Of a stretch of DNA of 64,000 nucleotides, positions 12,101 to 23,100 are shown in pieces. A program made the position numbers and the translations under genes. This DNA is from Ditylenchus dipsaci (taxonomy: Eukaryota; Nematoda; Chromadorea; Rhabditida; Anguinidae): positions 310,001 to 374,000 of the forward strand of contig SADC01000399.1 in NCBI GenBank assembly GCA_004194705.1, read 5' to 3'. A model generated the notes under the pieces. That model saw only the letters and a program-made list of their open reading frames with translations, did no database searches and had not been told where the DNA came from. Positions within the stretch are counted from its first letter, which is position 1; every line of letters begins with the position of its first letter.

Positions 12101-12460
12101 TAAATTTTTTTTAATTTTCTCGAGTTCTACTCCCTTAACTCGGCTTTCTAACCCCGAGTTTTACGAGTAAATTAAATTTTTTTAATTTTCTCGAGTTCTA
12201 CTCCCTTAACTCGGCTTTCTAACCCGAGTTTTACGAGTAAATTAAATTTTTTTTAATTTTCTCGAGTTCTACTCCCTTAACTCGGCTTTCTAACCCCGAG
12301 TTTTACGAGTAAATTTATTTTTTTTTAATTTTCTCGAGTTCTACTCCCTTAACTCGGCTTTCTAACCCCGAGTTTTACGAGTAAATTAATTTTTTTTTAA
12401 TTTTCTCGAGTTCTACTCCCTTAACTCGGCTTCTGACCACCGAGTTTTACGAGGATTTGT
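9170..12460. repeat. 68-bp satellite array, about 48 copies
   Basis: Head-to-tail units, each containing TTTTCTCGAGTTCTACTCCC, TTAACTCGGCTTTCTAACCC and GAGTTTTACGAGTAAATTAA followed by a variable T run. Units differ mostly by one base in the C, T or A runs. The unit is a subterminal motif of the Harbinger-like element, and its flanking diverged copies (GAGTTCTACTCGTCTGACTC at 9140-9170) look like the ancestor of the array. Confidence 0.97.
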
Positions 12461-12554
12461 TTGAGTTCGATTCATATCTATTACTGTGGTGGTTATTTCA
12501 TTGTTTTGGCAGTAATTTGTGTAGGAAAAAGTAATTTATGTTTTATTTTTTCGA

Positions 12555-12824
12555 TTATAATTTTCGAATAGAAATGCAGCTCATATTTTTATGGTGTATC
12601 GAAAAGACCCCAGTCTTCTCCTCCAGGGCTAGTTGGCCATTCGTCAATGTCCTGCCATGAATGCATGTTTTGTGGTGCAGAACGGTTCTTGCTAAATTCC
12701 ACAAAAGTGCGGCAGCAAGAATATAACTAGGTATTAAATCAATTCCCAGTCTGATTTCTGCATGGATGGAGTGGTATCTCTTTTTAAACCATCCAAAAAC
12801 TCTCTCTACATATGAATGTGTCAT
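12555..12824 (-). pseudogene. Harbinger-type DDE transposase fragment
   Basis: Encodes ERVFGWFKKRYHSIHAEIRL, then an ILAAALLWNLAR segment. This resembles the C-terminal part of PIF/Harbinger (HARBI1-like, DDE_Tnp_4) nucleases: ER-x-FG-x-LK-x-RF followed by a helix ending in LHN-type residues. Only about 60-80 residues are recognisable and no catalytic aspartates are left, so it is not functional. It lies inside inverted repeats with 3-bp target duplications, which agrees with the assignment. Confidence 0.7.
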
Positions 12825-13027
12825 GGTAAAATTTTATTGTAGCTGAAAAATATCAATGTTGGAGTTAAAAAAGAGCTTGTTCAGTTACAGTCAACCTTCG
12901 CCTCAAAGTGAAACCGATGAAATATTCACTGAATTAGTTTAGTGGGGTGCACATAATAACGAATTTATACTGTTATGCAGTGAAATCTCGAAATTAACTA
13001 TGCCTCTAACAAAGGTTTTCGCCTACC

Positions 13028-13185
13028 TTAATAAAAGTCCTAATCATTAAACTTGTCTACGGACTTTTTCACTTGGTTTCTTACACAGCTATACCTAAAT
13101 TAAATTGCAGGATTTTGTTGTTGGAAATCAAGCTGAAAAATCAGTACAGAACTTCACCAATTAGGCTAAAAATTTCGAATTAGCG
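13028..13185. repeat. Hairpin MITE family A, copy 2 (diverged)
   Basis: CCTAATCATTAAACTTGTCT...CACTTGGTTTCTTACA and a diverged complement (AAATCAAGCTGAAAAATC...) mark a decayed copy of the hairpin also found at 2812 and 32206. It lies inside the Harbinger-like element. Confidence 0.55.
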
Positions 13186-14464
13186 GGCTACAATCCAGAA
13201 CACGTGAGCATGGCTTTTGAAAGCCACTAAATCGGAGAGATGGGTTCTTTACACTGACCCCTATATTGATTTTAGACTGTACTTTTTACCCTCTCTAAGC
13301 TAGGACTCCCTTAAGTTTGTTACCGCCTTGGGTTCGACACTTTCCACCAAGATTTCCAAAATTTTTCACCAATTTGATCAGCTTATTCATCCTCAAATGT
13401 CGATTTTTTTTTAATTTCACGGTTTAATTTTTCAAGATTTTCCTATTTTGTCTAGAAAATCCAGTAGTTTTTAATAAGGACCGTTTTAACAAGTGTCTTT
13501 AATCAGTAAGCATCAGACCTAGACGACACTATATTAAAGAGACTCTTTTATTGGAAAGCCAAAATCAATCTCTCAATGTATCCTAAAATTATGAATCAAA
13601 AAATAGTCATTATCAAAAACAACTGTCAAGCTTACTGATATAAATAACGAGTTCAAATTTACTCTAATCATACTAAATCGAGTTTACTCTTTTTTAAAAA
13701 AGCCAAGTTGGGCGAGTAAAAACTCGTAAAACTCGGGTTAGAAAGCCGAGTTGGGCGAGTAGAACTCGAGAAAATTAAAAAAATTTAATTTACTCGTAAA
13801 ACTCGGGTTAGAAAGCTGAGTTAGGTGAGTTGAACTCGAGTCAGACGAGTAGAACTCGAGTTAGGCGAGAAGAACTCGATTCTACTCAGATCAAAAATTA
13901 CTCGCTGCTCCAGTAGGATCGCGAGTAACTTTTGATCCAAAACTCTACTCGTGTGTCTGAAATGAGTTGAGTAGATCAAAAGTAACTCATGATCTTTGAA
14001 CCTACTCGGCCCGTCTGAAACACGTCGAGTAGATCACGAGTAACTCTTGATCCAAAACTCTACTAACCTACCTGAATACGACCCCAGGTCTACATAACCA
14101 CCCTACTGGTGCTTATACCCACTATACTGATATACCCACCTACCATACAGGCCTACCTACCCACCCATAGATTGATATCTATTTACCTACAAGTAGCCAC
14201 CTGAGTAGTTGGGGTTGGAGTTGGTGTGATTTTTTGGCCATATCAACTTGTGTTTTGTATGAGTTTTAAGTATGATAGCTAGATTTTTTAAAATTTTTTG
14301 AAGATTTTTTTGGGACATCCAGGTGGATATCCACCTGATTCTAGGCTACCTATCCCGGGTTTCTGCATTTAGGTAGGTGAAATCGAAATTTCGGTCTTAA
14401 CAAATCCGATTTCTGATGCCATTTAAAGTTGGAAATAGTGGGTTATTAAAGATGATACCTAAAT

Positions 14465-14840
14465 TTTGCGGGAATTTGAATTTATGTCTGAACCAACTAA
14501 ACCAAGTGGTCATCCACCTGGATAAAATTTTTTTTGCGTTTTTCATGTTTCAAAACCTGTTTCCTAGACTAATTCAGGCATGCTGAAGATGGTTTGAACG
14601 TGGTAAAATGCCGTTTTATCTAGTATTTTTTGAGTTTTGGAAGATTATTGATTTTCCAAAATCAATTATTGCCCAAAACTCAAAAAATACCTGAGAAAAC
14701 GGCATTTTACCTCTATCAAACCATAATCCAGAAAACAAGTTTCGGAACATGAAAAACGTAAAATTTGTTTTGATCCAAGTGGACGACCACTTGGTTTAGT
14801 TGGTTCAGACTAAAATTTGAATTCCCGCAAAATTTCTCAA
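14465..14840. repeat. CCACTTGG hairpin, copy 1
   Basis: Inverted arms with AACCAAGTGGTCATCCACC..., ATGCTGAAGATGGTTTGA, AAAATGCCGTTTT and AACTCAAAAAATAC meet at a short centre (TTGATTTTCCAAAATCAA). Two further copies sit in the middle of the two foldback elements with array ends (49460-49795 and about 60985-61300). Confidence 0.75.
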
Positions 14841-14919
14841 ATGCGTGAATTTGGAAATTGTGGATCAATCTGGTGTGGATAAATTCGGTGCAGATCAATT
14901 TGTGTGTGTCAACTCGGTG

Positions 14920-15370
14920 TGGATCAATTCGGTGCTGCCCTTAATTTATCAGACCAGCCAAGTGGATATCTACCTACCCCAGGGTACCCACCCACATTTT
15001 CTGATTCGGGTGGCGGAAATATCAATTTCAGTCCTAATTAACCCGATTCCCTACACGATTTAACGTCGTAATAAGTGGTTTGTTTTTGATATTGACCAAA
15101 TTTTTATTTTTCAGGCCAGCCAGGTGGATATCCACTGGCCAGGTGGTACCTACCCCAGGTTTTGGATTTGGGTGGGTGAAAATGAAATTTTGGTCCTGTC
15201 AAACAGGATTCGCCACGCAATTTCGAGTATGAGAGGATGATTTTAAAAATTTTCATTTTTTCAGGCCAGCCATGCAGATATCCACCTGACCATAGGTACC
15301 CAAACCACGATTCAGGGTTTGGTTAAGTAAAATCGAAATTTTGGTCATATTAAACCTGGTTCACCACAGG
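14920..15370 (+). repeat. Tandem copies of a 'ggtggatatccacctg' unit, about 150 bp
   Basis: Segments beginning CAGGCCAGCCAGGTGGATAT, followed by a proline-codon-rich stretch and GAAATTTTGGTCCT...CAGGATTCACCAC, recur near 14950, 15110 and 15265. Related units occur at 48780-48960 and 61410-61660, next to the other copies of the CCACTTGG hairpin. No protein is proposed. Confidence 0.6.
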
Positions 15371-15903
15371 ATTTTGAATCAGAAAAAATACTTTGTTTTG
15401 ATTTTCAGCGTGACATCTAAAAAAGATATCCTAAAAAGAGACTGCGGACAGAGGTCCCCGATATTAGCAAATTTCAAACAAATTTTTTCGAAAAAGAAAA
15501 ATTTCCAATCTATTTTTTTCGAGAGCAGAAAAATTCCAAAAAAATATTATCGTAAACTGAAAAACTCCAAAAAAAATTTTCCCAAAACGGTAAAAGACGA
15601 ACTTATATCACTGAAAGCGGCTAATGACGAAAACGGGAAAGGACGAAAACGGACATTTTTGAAACTGGCGCTTTTTGAAAAAAATAATGCCGAAAAACAA
15701 TACAGCCGAAAATATCATCACACAATAATTATTTCGCTCGGAGAACAAATTTTTTAGAGCGCTGCCAGACAAAAAATTGTTTGCTCCTGGCTATAAACTT
15801 TTTATTCCCGTTCTTTCTCTTGCTTTTAGTCTCTAAATTTTGGCTCCTGCTCTTGGCTCGCAGCGGACGAACTCAGAGCCAAGAACGGAGATCTGCCAAG
15901 GGC

Positions 15904-16554
15904 CGGAATTTATTATAGCAACTCCTCCAAAAAAAGGGTTTTAACTACTTTTTTGTGTGTTTTAGTGACTGAAACGTGCAGAAAACATGTTTTTAGTTGG
16001 GGGGCGGCACTTTTTGAAAAATTATGGCTTTTTGCCTTGGTGGACCAATTAAGGGTACTGGGGTTACCTGGATTCCCTATTTTTTAAATTTTCACCTTGT
16101 TATTCTCACTAGAACTTGGCAAAAAGAGTCTATATATGCATTTTGATCAAGAATCTTGCTCGGAATCATTTCTAGGGTAAGTGAGTGCGCGCATCTCCAA
16201 CCAAGCCCCTGCGCCTCCCGGGGGCACAGGGGACAGCCCGACAGCATGCTTCCAGTTCAACTATAAACAAGAAATTGTCTCAATCACCGTCTCAAGTGAC
16301 TACTGGACTGAATTCTAAGTTTAAAAAATATACAAGCTGGACAAGCTATGAAAAGTATCTAAATGACCTGAAAAAAGCATCGAATCGTCTATTCTGATCT
16401 CATTTAAATTGTTTGTTTGTACCCGACTCAGGTTGCGGCAAAATTTTCTCGTGGTTGATCTCGTTTTTTCGTATAGAGATTTAGAAAAAATAAAAAAAGA
16501 AAGTTTGCTCTATATGGCATGAATTTGCAAAAATTTCGATAAAAAAGCAGATGG
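15904..16554. other. Intergenic with a splice-donor-like dispersed repeat
   Basis: No gene seen. About 16125-16240 is one copy of a repeat family with CTATATATGCATTTTGATCA, then GGTAAGTGAGTGCGCGCATC and GCCCCTGCGCCTCC. Other copies: 25665-25760, 42905-43030 (reverse) and 62235-62335. Confidence 0.5.
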
Positions 16555-16801
16555 ACATCTCTATATAGTATTTGTGTGTCATGTGTGGCTGGGTGGATCG
16601 CCATTTTCGCATTCAAACCCTATTTTTTGCCAACTTTTGCAAATTTATGAGGGATATCTTTCCGGAACCCTGAAATTCTACTTTTAGGTCATTTTTAAGC
16701 ACAAAGCCGGAAAATTGAGGTAGCTTTAAAAAAAGCTTTAAGTCCCTCCAAATTAGAAGTGGTGGATTTAGCCTAGATTTTGGATGGATTTTTGTGTTCA
16801 A
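16555..16801 (+). repeat. Single copy of the 'ccggaaccctgaaattc' repeat
   Basis: Shares ATCTCTATATAGTATTTG, TTTCCGGAACCCTGAAATTC, TTTAAGTCCCTCCAAATTAG and GTGGATTTAGCCTAGATTTT with the triplicated block at 28125-28740, in the same orientation, including the common downstream GGCGCCGATAGG. Confidence 0.65.
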
Positions 16802-16911
16802 GCCACATTTTAATTTACAATCATTACAATCAAGTAAAAAAACGATGGAGGCGCCGATAGGGGCCTGTTAGCTTTTGTTTTCAAGTAAGACAAGCATTTT
16901 TTAGCGGGAAT

Positions 16912-16917
16912 TTTATT
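16912..16917 (-). terminator. Poly(A) signal of the SLC41 gene
   Basis: AATAAA on the minus strand, 13 bases beyond the stop codon of the last SLC41 exon. A longer 3' UTR using a later signal cannot be excluded. Confidence 0.6.
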
Positions 16918-16929
16918 GCTTTTTCAGTT

Positions 16930-17106
16930 TCACATAGTTTTTTTTAAATTCAACAACGAGCAAATATAAAAAGCACAAAACAGTAGAACTGTTCCAAATA
17001 AGTCTCCTAGGGCTGTCAAAATAGGTATGGAGTTGGTGTCGGGATTGCATTTTAACACCCAGAATGTTCGGCACAACCACTGGCAAATGTATAACAATAA
17101 TGCTAC
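16930..17106 (-). CDS. SLC41A: SLC41 exon 11 (last, with stop)
   Basis: Encodes VALLLYICQWLCRTFWVLKC, then NPDTNSIPILTALGDLFGTV and a last membrane helix, ending LNLKKTM and TGA at 16932-16930. Matches the final [20 protein letters not shown] region of SLC41. The acceptor is TTTGCAG, phase 0. Confidence 0.95.
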   Translation of the reverse strand, partial: VALLLYICQWLCRTFWVLKCNPDTNSIPILTALGDLFGTVLLFCAFYICSLLNLKKTM

Positions 17107-20100
17107 CTGCAAACAAAACAGTCAAATTTTTGAAAAAAGAGTGGCTTTTTTCAAACAGCAGTGGTTTCGAAGCAACAACAAGTTAACTTACTTGAACCAA
17201 AGAGGCGCCCAGGTACAAGGCCATGAAAAGCCAGTCAAAAGGCAGACCATTGAGAAAATGGACGCTAAAAGCCAATATAAGTTGAGCTGGAATCGTCAAA
17301 ACTAGTAAAATGGCTCCTTGAATTGACTCCTTGTCTAAAAAACACTGTTATTGACTTTTTTTATCGAAGACACGAGGAGGATTATTTGAGGGTATTTACG
17401 GATTTGCGAAAGCAAATCTTGGATCACAATTTTTCCTCTGCGGCATTGATCTGACCGAAAGTTTTTGTAATTTGATCTGTACTGTCACGGTCTTTCAAAA
17501 CAGCGAAATGGGCACTAGGTGAATTTTACTTGGATTTCATGGCGCAGTAGGTAAACATTAGAAAAGGCTATTTTTCTTGAAATTCGGTGACTTCAACCCA
17601 ATTGAATTGAAGAGTTTCAAGAAGAGAAAGATCAGCAGCGAAAATTTTGAAATTCCCAGCACTGGTTGTGTGTCAACCCGTCCGTGTGACGCGTAGCTTG
17701 AGATTTATCTTTCTTTGTTCAGATATTGCAAGCAGCACGCTCCACGACTGTCAAACTAGTAGCCATATGCTCAAGGTTGATCATGGTCTCGAGCTTCTTT
17801 TCGCAACTGATACTGCTGCTTCTAAAAGGCTCAAAATCAGTAGGTAAGTTGCTGATCGAATATTTGGGGTGCACTTAGGGGGAGGGTGCACTTGGCATGC
17901 TGTCAGTCAAACTACCCCTGAAATTTGTTAAATGAAAAAATTGCGTGCAACGAGGTGTGATCAAACCTGAGCACGATTTCGGTTCGAAAAATTTATAACT
18001 TTATTGAAGCGTCTATTAATTGTGGACAAACTTTATTGAATTTCTTTGGAGACCAGCCAAATTTTTGAAAAACTGTCCACTTAGCGAGACTCGACTATAT
18101 CCTCAATTTTTAAAATAAACCTACTTTTGCAATTAAAAGTCTTGATAGGGTTAAAGTAAGTAAGCAATGTGTTTGCCGGCAGCTCTCCTTTGTCAGCAAA
18201 TTTGTGAAGATAGGTGGAAATTTTGCTAGAGTGAATGGCCACTAAGTTGCCACCGACTCCTTATAACACAAAATTTTAAAAAGGTATGACTGTAATATAT
18301 AATATTTACCATTAATGACTGTCTGAAACTTAGCCAGGTTGTCAAATTGACTTGTAGATTTGTCGAGTATGGCGCCACTACCACTAAAATACATTGATAA
18401 TGAGAGTTTTTTCTAAAAAAATTGCTCTTTAAACCTGCTGAAACACATAGCACTGAGAATAGCTCCCCAGCCATACTTAAGCACTTGCAAAGTCACTTTT
18501 TGTCTAGAAGCAATCCATATCCAGCCAATTGTTGAAAATAGCAAGATAGCTAGAATCAGGCAGTGAACTGTCAAATGTATTTCTCTGTTCTCGTAGAAGT
18601 AGGATGCGATTTTTATCTGAAAATGCACGGACCTATTCATCTTTAGGGGGCAACATTTTTGACTTGGTCCCCCTGTTGTTTTTTCTTGAAAAATGCCTTG
18701 GTCCCCAGCTTGTGAGGAATTTGAAATACGACAGTGAGTTTTTAGAATTAGAGTAACTTTATAGGCAAATCGACCAATTTCAACACGAATCCGCGCTCAA
18801 AATCTGTCAAAAATACTCAAAACAACAAACTTTTTGCGGAAATTATGGGCTCTACCCTGTTTGCGCCAAAAATCGTTATAGCCAAAACTGTTACATTTTT
18901 AATTTATTGGCTTGCTACATATGGTTTTTCTAAGTGATTTCATGGATATTCTCATTTACAATTTGATACTCAAATTGATGACAGAAAGACGGGCTACATT
19001 TTGAGCATAAGGTTGTAAATGACCATGTTTGCAAAATTTACTAAAAACCCCAAAATTTCCGGAATCCTTGACTTTTTTGAGAACTTTTGGGGTTTTAGTA
19101 AATTTTGCAAACATGGTCATTTACAACCTTTTGCTCAAAATGTAGCCATTCTCTTTGGCATCAATTTGAGTATTAACTTGTAAATGAGAATATCCATGAA
19201 ATCACTTAGAAAAACCATACGTAACAAGCTAATTAATTAAAAATGTAACGGTTTTGGCTATAATTTTTTTGGCGGAAACAATTTGGGCGCAAACAGGGTA
19301 GAGCCAAATTATCACATCAACTTTCAGCAAACTTCATTATAAAATAAAAATGTTTTTCTCGGAAGGTCGGCATTATTTTAGAGAACGTTATACACTAGTC
19401 CAGTTCAGCGGATTGAGCTGAACAAGAATAAGAACAAGAATTTAATTTTCCCCAAGCTAATCAAAAAGTGTAGAAAAACAGCATTTTTAACCCAAATTAA
19501 AGATTTGGCAAAGTGTAAATTTTTCTAAGTTAAGTGAGTACGCGCACTCACTTACCTCACAAAATAACATATGGTAGTGATCGAGCGATATCAGGAAAAC
19601 CTATATACCAGGGCTGCATCGGATATGAAAAAATACCGGATCGGATATCGGATATTCAAAAATATCGGATCGGATATCGGATTTCGGATATCAAAAAGTG
19701 CCGGATATCGGTTATCGAATATCGGATTTCCGATATTTTCTTAATTTTCTCGTAAAACACTTTATTTGCACTTTGCTATGGTTCCGTTCCTTTCAAAAAA
19801 ATGCATTCCATTTTTGTTCGTTAAGCATCTGAAAGCCATAATGTAAGCTTGGAAGAACAAGACAAATAAAATGCAGGAGAAAATCGTGTAAAAATGACCG
19901 CAAAAGAATTTGTTTTCACCTATTGTTAAAAATAAATTCAAAAAATTATTCAAAAGTTTTTTTCAAAAAAGCCTCTCTTTATCCGATTTTTTCCGAAAAT
20001 CGGTCATTTTTTCGGATATCGGATACCGGATATCGGATGTCAAAAAGTGCCGGATATCGGATATCGGATGTCGGATATCGGATATCCGATGCAGCCCTGC

Positions 20101-23100
20101 TATATACCATTCAATAGAACATCGAAAATCCTTATGTGACTCAGAAATCCTTTTTCCCAGACAGCTCCCTTTTATAATAATAAGGTTTTTGAAAGGTGAG
20201 CATAATTTGTTAGCATAATTTGTTATAATTTGCATAATTTGTTCAGCATAATTTGCTGAGAATAATTTGTTTGTTTTTTTCTAAAAAATAAAAAATTTGG
20301 TCATCGAGCACATTTTTGATTATTAAATTTTATACTTCCAACTCAAAATTTTCGAGTACTTGATTTGATGCTCGTAACTCTAAATTTTCGAGTACTCGAC
20401 TCAATACTCGAAACTCGAAAATTTCGAATAATACTCGATTTCGAGTACTCGACTCGACAACCCTAGTCATGTCCAACCGTCCGTCCAATATTTTGCCGTC
20501 TTGCTGAAATTTTCGCCATCCACCGGCCGGCCAAAATAGTAAAACACACATCAAGTTTTAATTTTTTAACCAATTTTTTTTGCTTTTACTGATTTTTTAG
20601 TTGAAAAATAAGTACTTTTTTTTAAATAATAAAGTAATGGCATACAGTCGAGTCCCTACACTTAGGGGATACATTAATGCGAGGTGTACACTAAAGTGAG
20701 AGAAATTTTCAAAACTCCGGCGAGCTGTACACTAAATCGGGAGAAACCGAGAAAGTATTTCCTTTGTTCAATCGTTCCTTTATTTCAACAAACTAAGAAT
20801 CAGTAAATAACAAAACTAAAAGTTGGGGATGCCGCGATGCGGAATATATGCTGGCGCCGATGGTGGAGAACATGAATTTTAGGTATTTAAAGCATATTAC
20901 CTGACATATCCACCCACCTTTATGACATACCTACTCATCTATCTGACATACCGTATTCTCTCTAATAAAACGCCATGGCGTTCTATTTTTCAACCGCCAA
21001 AAACTTTTTAGACTTTGTGTTAAAAATGCATTGAAACATGGTTTACCCCCCTAGTTTTGGCCCTAAGGGGTGGCGTTCTATTAGAGAGTGGCGTTCAAAT
21101 ATATTAGAGAGAATACGGTAATTACATACTGTACTGTTCTTTTTCCTAGCTGCTCTCATTTAAAAAACCTTTCAGAACCATATTAGAACTATTAACATCG
21201 AAAAAGTGCAAGCTAGCACAATGATTCTTTTTGACTAGGTTCCCAAGGCAATCTAAAGATTCATTATAAAATGCCTTAGTCCTTCTGTAGTTCTTGACCA
21301 CTGGCTATTTGCTTTCTCTATGCCAACTTTTAGAGCCTTTTTTCATATTCTCTGCGGCTGAAGAATCAATGAAATGCTTCTTCAAAGAAGTCTGTTTCAA
21401 AATTTAGAAAATTGTCAAAATTTTGTGTTGAAACAAGTCGAAATTTAGAAATTTTCTATCAAAACTTAGAAATGTACACTAAAGCGAGTGTTCTTTATTT
21501 AGTCGGGACCGACCTGAAGTGTACACGAATGCGAGGTGTTCATTAATGCGAGTGTACACTAATGCCGGGGTGTTCAGTAATGGTCCTAGGTGTACACTAA
21601 TGCCGGGGTACACTAAAGCGGGACTCGAATGTATTCACCTTTACGGGGCATTATTATTAGCTTGGTTTCCCCTGTTGTTTTTTCTTCAAAAATGCCTTGG
21701 TCCCCCGGTCTATTATGGTTATTGTGACACTGTGCTTATGGTGATCATGGTGATTATATTGTTATGAATGTTATGAATATTTTGTTATGAATATTGTTAT
21801 CAATAGTTATGAATAGGGTGAATAGGGCCAGCATTTCAATCAGGGTTGGTAGGGTGTAGCTTTTTTAGCCACACCCTGGCACAGCCCTATCTTTTTGATG
21901 GCGTGCTTTGGGTGGCTCAAAAAGCCACACCCAAAGCACACATACAAAAAATTTATGGGATGTAGCTCAGGTGTGGCTTTTTATCTAAACGGGTGTGACC
22001 TCGGGTGTGGCTTAGTGATTTAACACAAACTTTTTTATTGATATGTTTTTCAGGCTATACTATAGAATTCCCCCAGCTAGCGAAAAATTTACTTTTCTTC
22101 GAGGGGAAAGGAACCGTCTCATATTGTTTTTCGTGCTCTGAAACGGTACGGAAACACTTTGGTTTCCAAAAAATCGAATTTTTTTTGATTTGCCTTGGTC
22201 CCCAAGATAAAAGTTTAGGAAAATTCAAAAAAATATTTTTTTAAATTCTTGCCAAGACATTTTTAAAGGGAATTAGGGCTGTATAGGAAGGGGATAGGAA
22301 TTAAAGGGCCACTAATCATAGAGGCCCACTAACAAGAAGATGGTGAACATAGTTTTGAATACTGGGCCCTAGCGCAAAAAGAAACTCTGGTATGCGTATT
22401 GTTTTCATGCATCTGGAGTCACTTACGAGTCTTTCGCTATAGCGAATTCTTTCTTCATAGCAAAAATATTACTTAAAAATGACTTTTGACCACTCCTAAA
22501 AATCTTGATTTGGGGGGGGGGGGGGGTATATCATAGTAGCTTTTGGGGAGGGGGGGGGGTTTGTGTACCATAGTAGCGTCAAAAAAATTTCAAAAAAGAA
22601 CTGCGAGTTGGTTCTGTGCAGGGGTGAGCGAAAATCAGATCAGTTCAGATCAGATGGCCGAAGATCAGATCAAGATCAGATCGGCATAATATTTTTTTGT
22701 TAATTTTGCCAAATTTCACACTTTAATTCAAAATTTTTCGGCGAAACATATTTTATCAGAGTCAAAAAAAGATCAGATCGATTTAGATCAGATCAGTTCA
22801 AATCGGGTCAGACAGGGTCAGATCGATTCAGATCGGCATATTTTTTTCTTTAATTTTGTCAAATTTCACAGTTTAAGTGAAAATTTTGCGGTGAAAAGTA
22901 TTTTACAGTCAAAAAGCAAGGTTCATTGTGTTTTTTAACTACAAATATATAGTTACAACTTTGGTCAGTGGATTTTCAGTACCCTATATTTATTCTTAAA
23001 ATTTAATTTCTTTTTCATTTATCTGTTTTGAAATATCTAAAACGAAAAAGGCCGGTTGTGACTTTTGTCGATTCTGATGCAGAATTTCACGCTGAACACG

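Larger units (their letters stand above)
8909..14088. mobile_element. PIF/Harbinger-like transposon with internal satellite array
   Basis: Terminal inverted repeats CCAGGGGTCGTATTCAGG and CCTGAATACGACCCCAGG extend through AGTAGAG-rich subterminal sequence and are flanked by TCT at 8906-8908 and 14089-14091, a 3-bp duplication as in PIF/Harbinger. About 3.3 kb is a 68-bp tandem array on the left side; only two or three inverted copies of the unit lie on the right (about 13680-13800). A minus-strand transposase remnant sits at 12555-12824. A second, decayed member lies at 36784-38805. Confidence 0.8.
8299..15903. mobile_element. Possible large element bounded by inverted CTC-rich flanks
   Basis: The block at about 8299-8730 (TTGCTC-type simple repeats, AAAAAGCGCCAGTTTCAAAA, CGTTTTCGTCATTTCCC) recurs inverted at about 15480-15900. 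The pair encloses the Harbinger-like element and the hairpin at 14465. The outer ends share only a short CTTGGCA and I see no clear target duplication, so this could be one ancient element or two separate insertions in opposite orientation. Confidence 0.4.

Noticed and set aside
15341..15757. 138-codon plus-strand open frame, lysine/asparagine-rich
   Set aside because: Composition follows the A-rich repeat that is inverted at 8560-8800; no domain, and it shadows repeat sequence on both strands.
17647..17850. Candidate for the missing second-repeat exon of SLC41
   Set aside because: The true exon (GVGGNLVAIHSSKIST) was found at 18125-18259 with perfect phases on both sides, so this stretch is intron.
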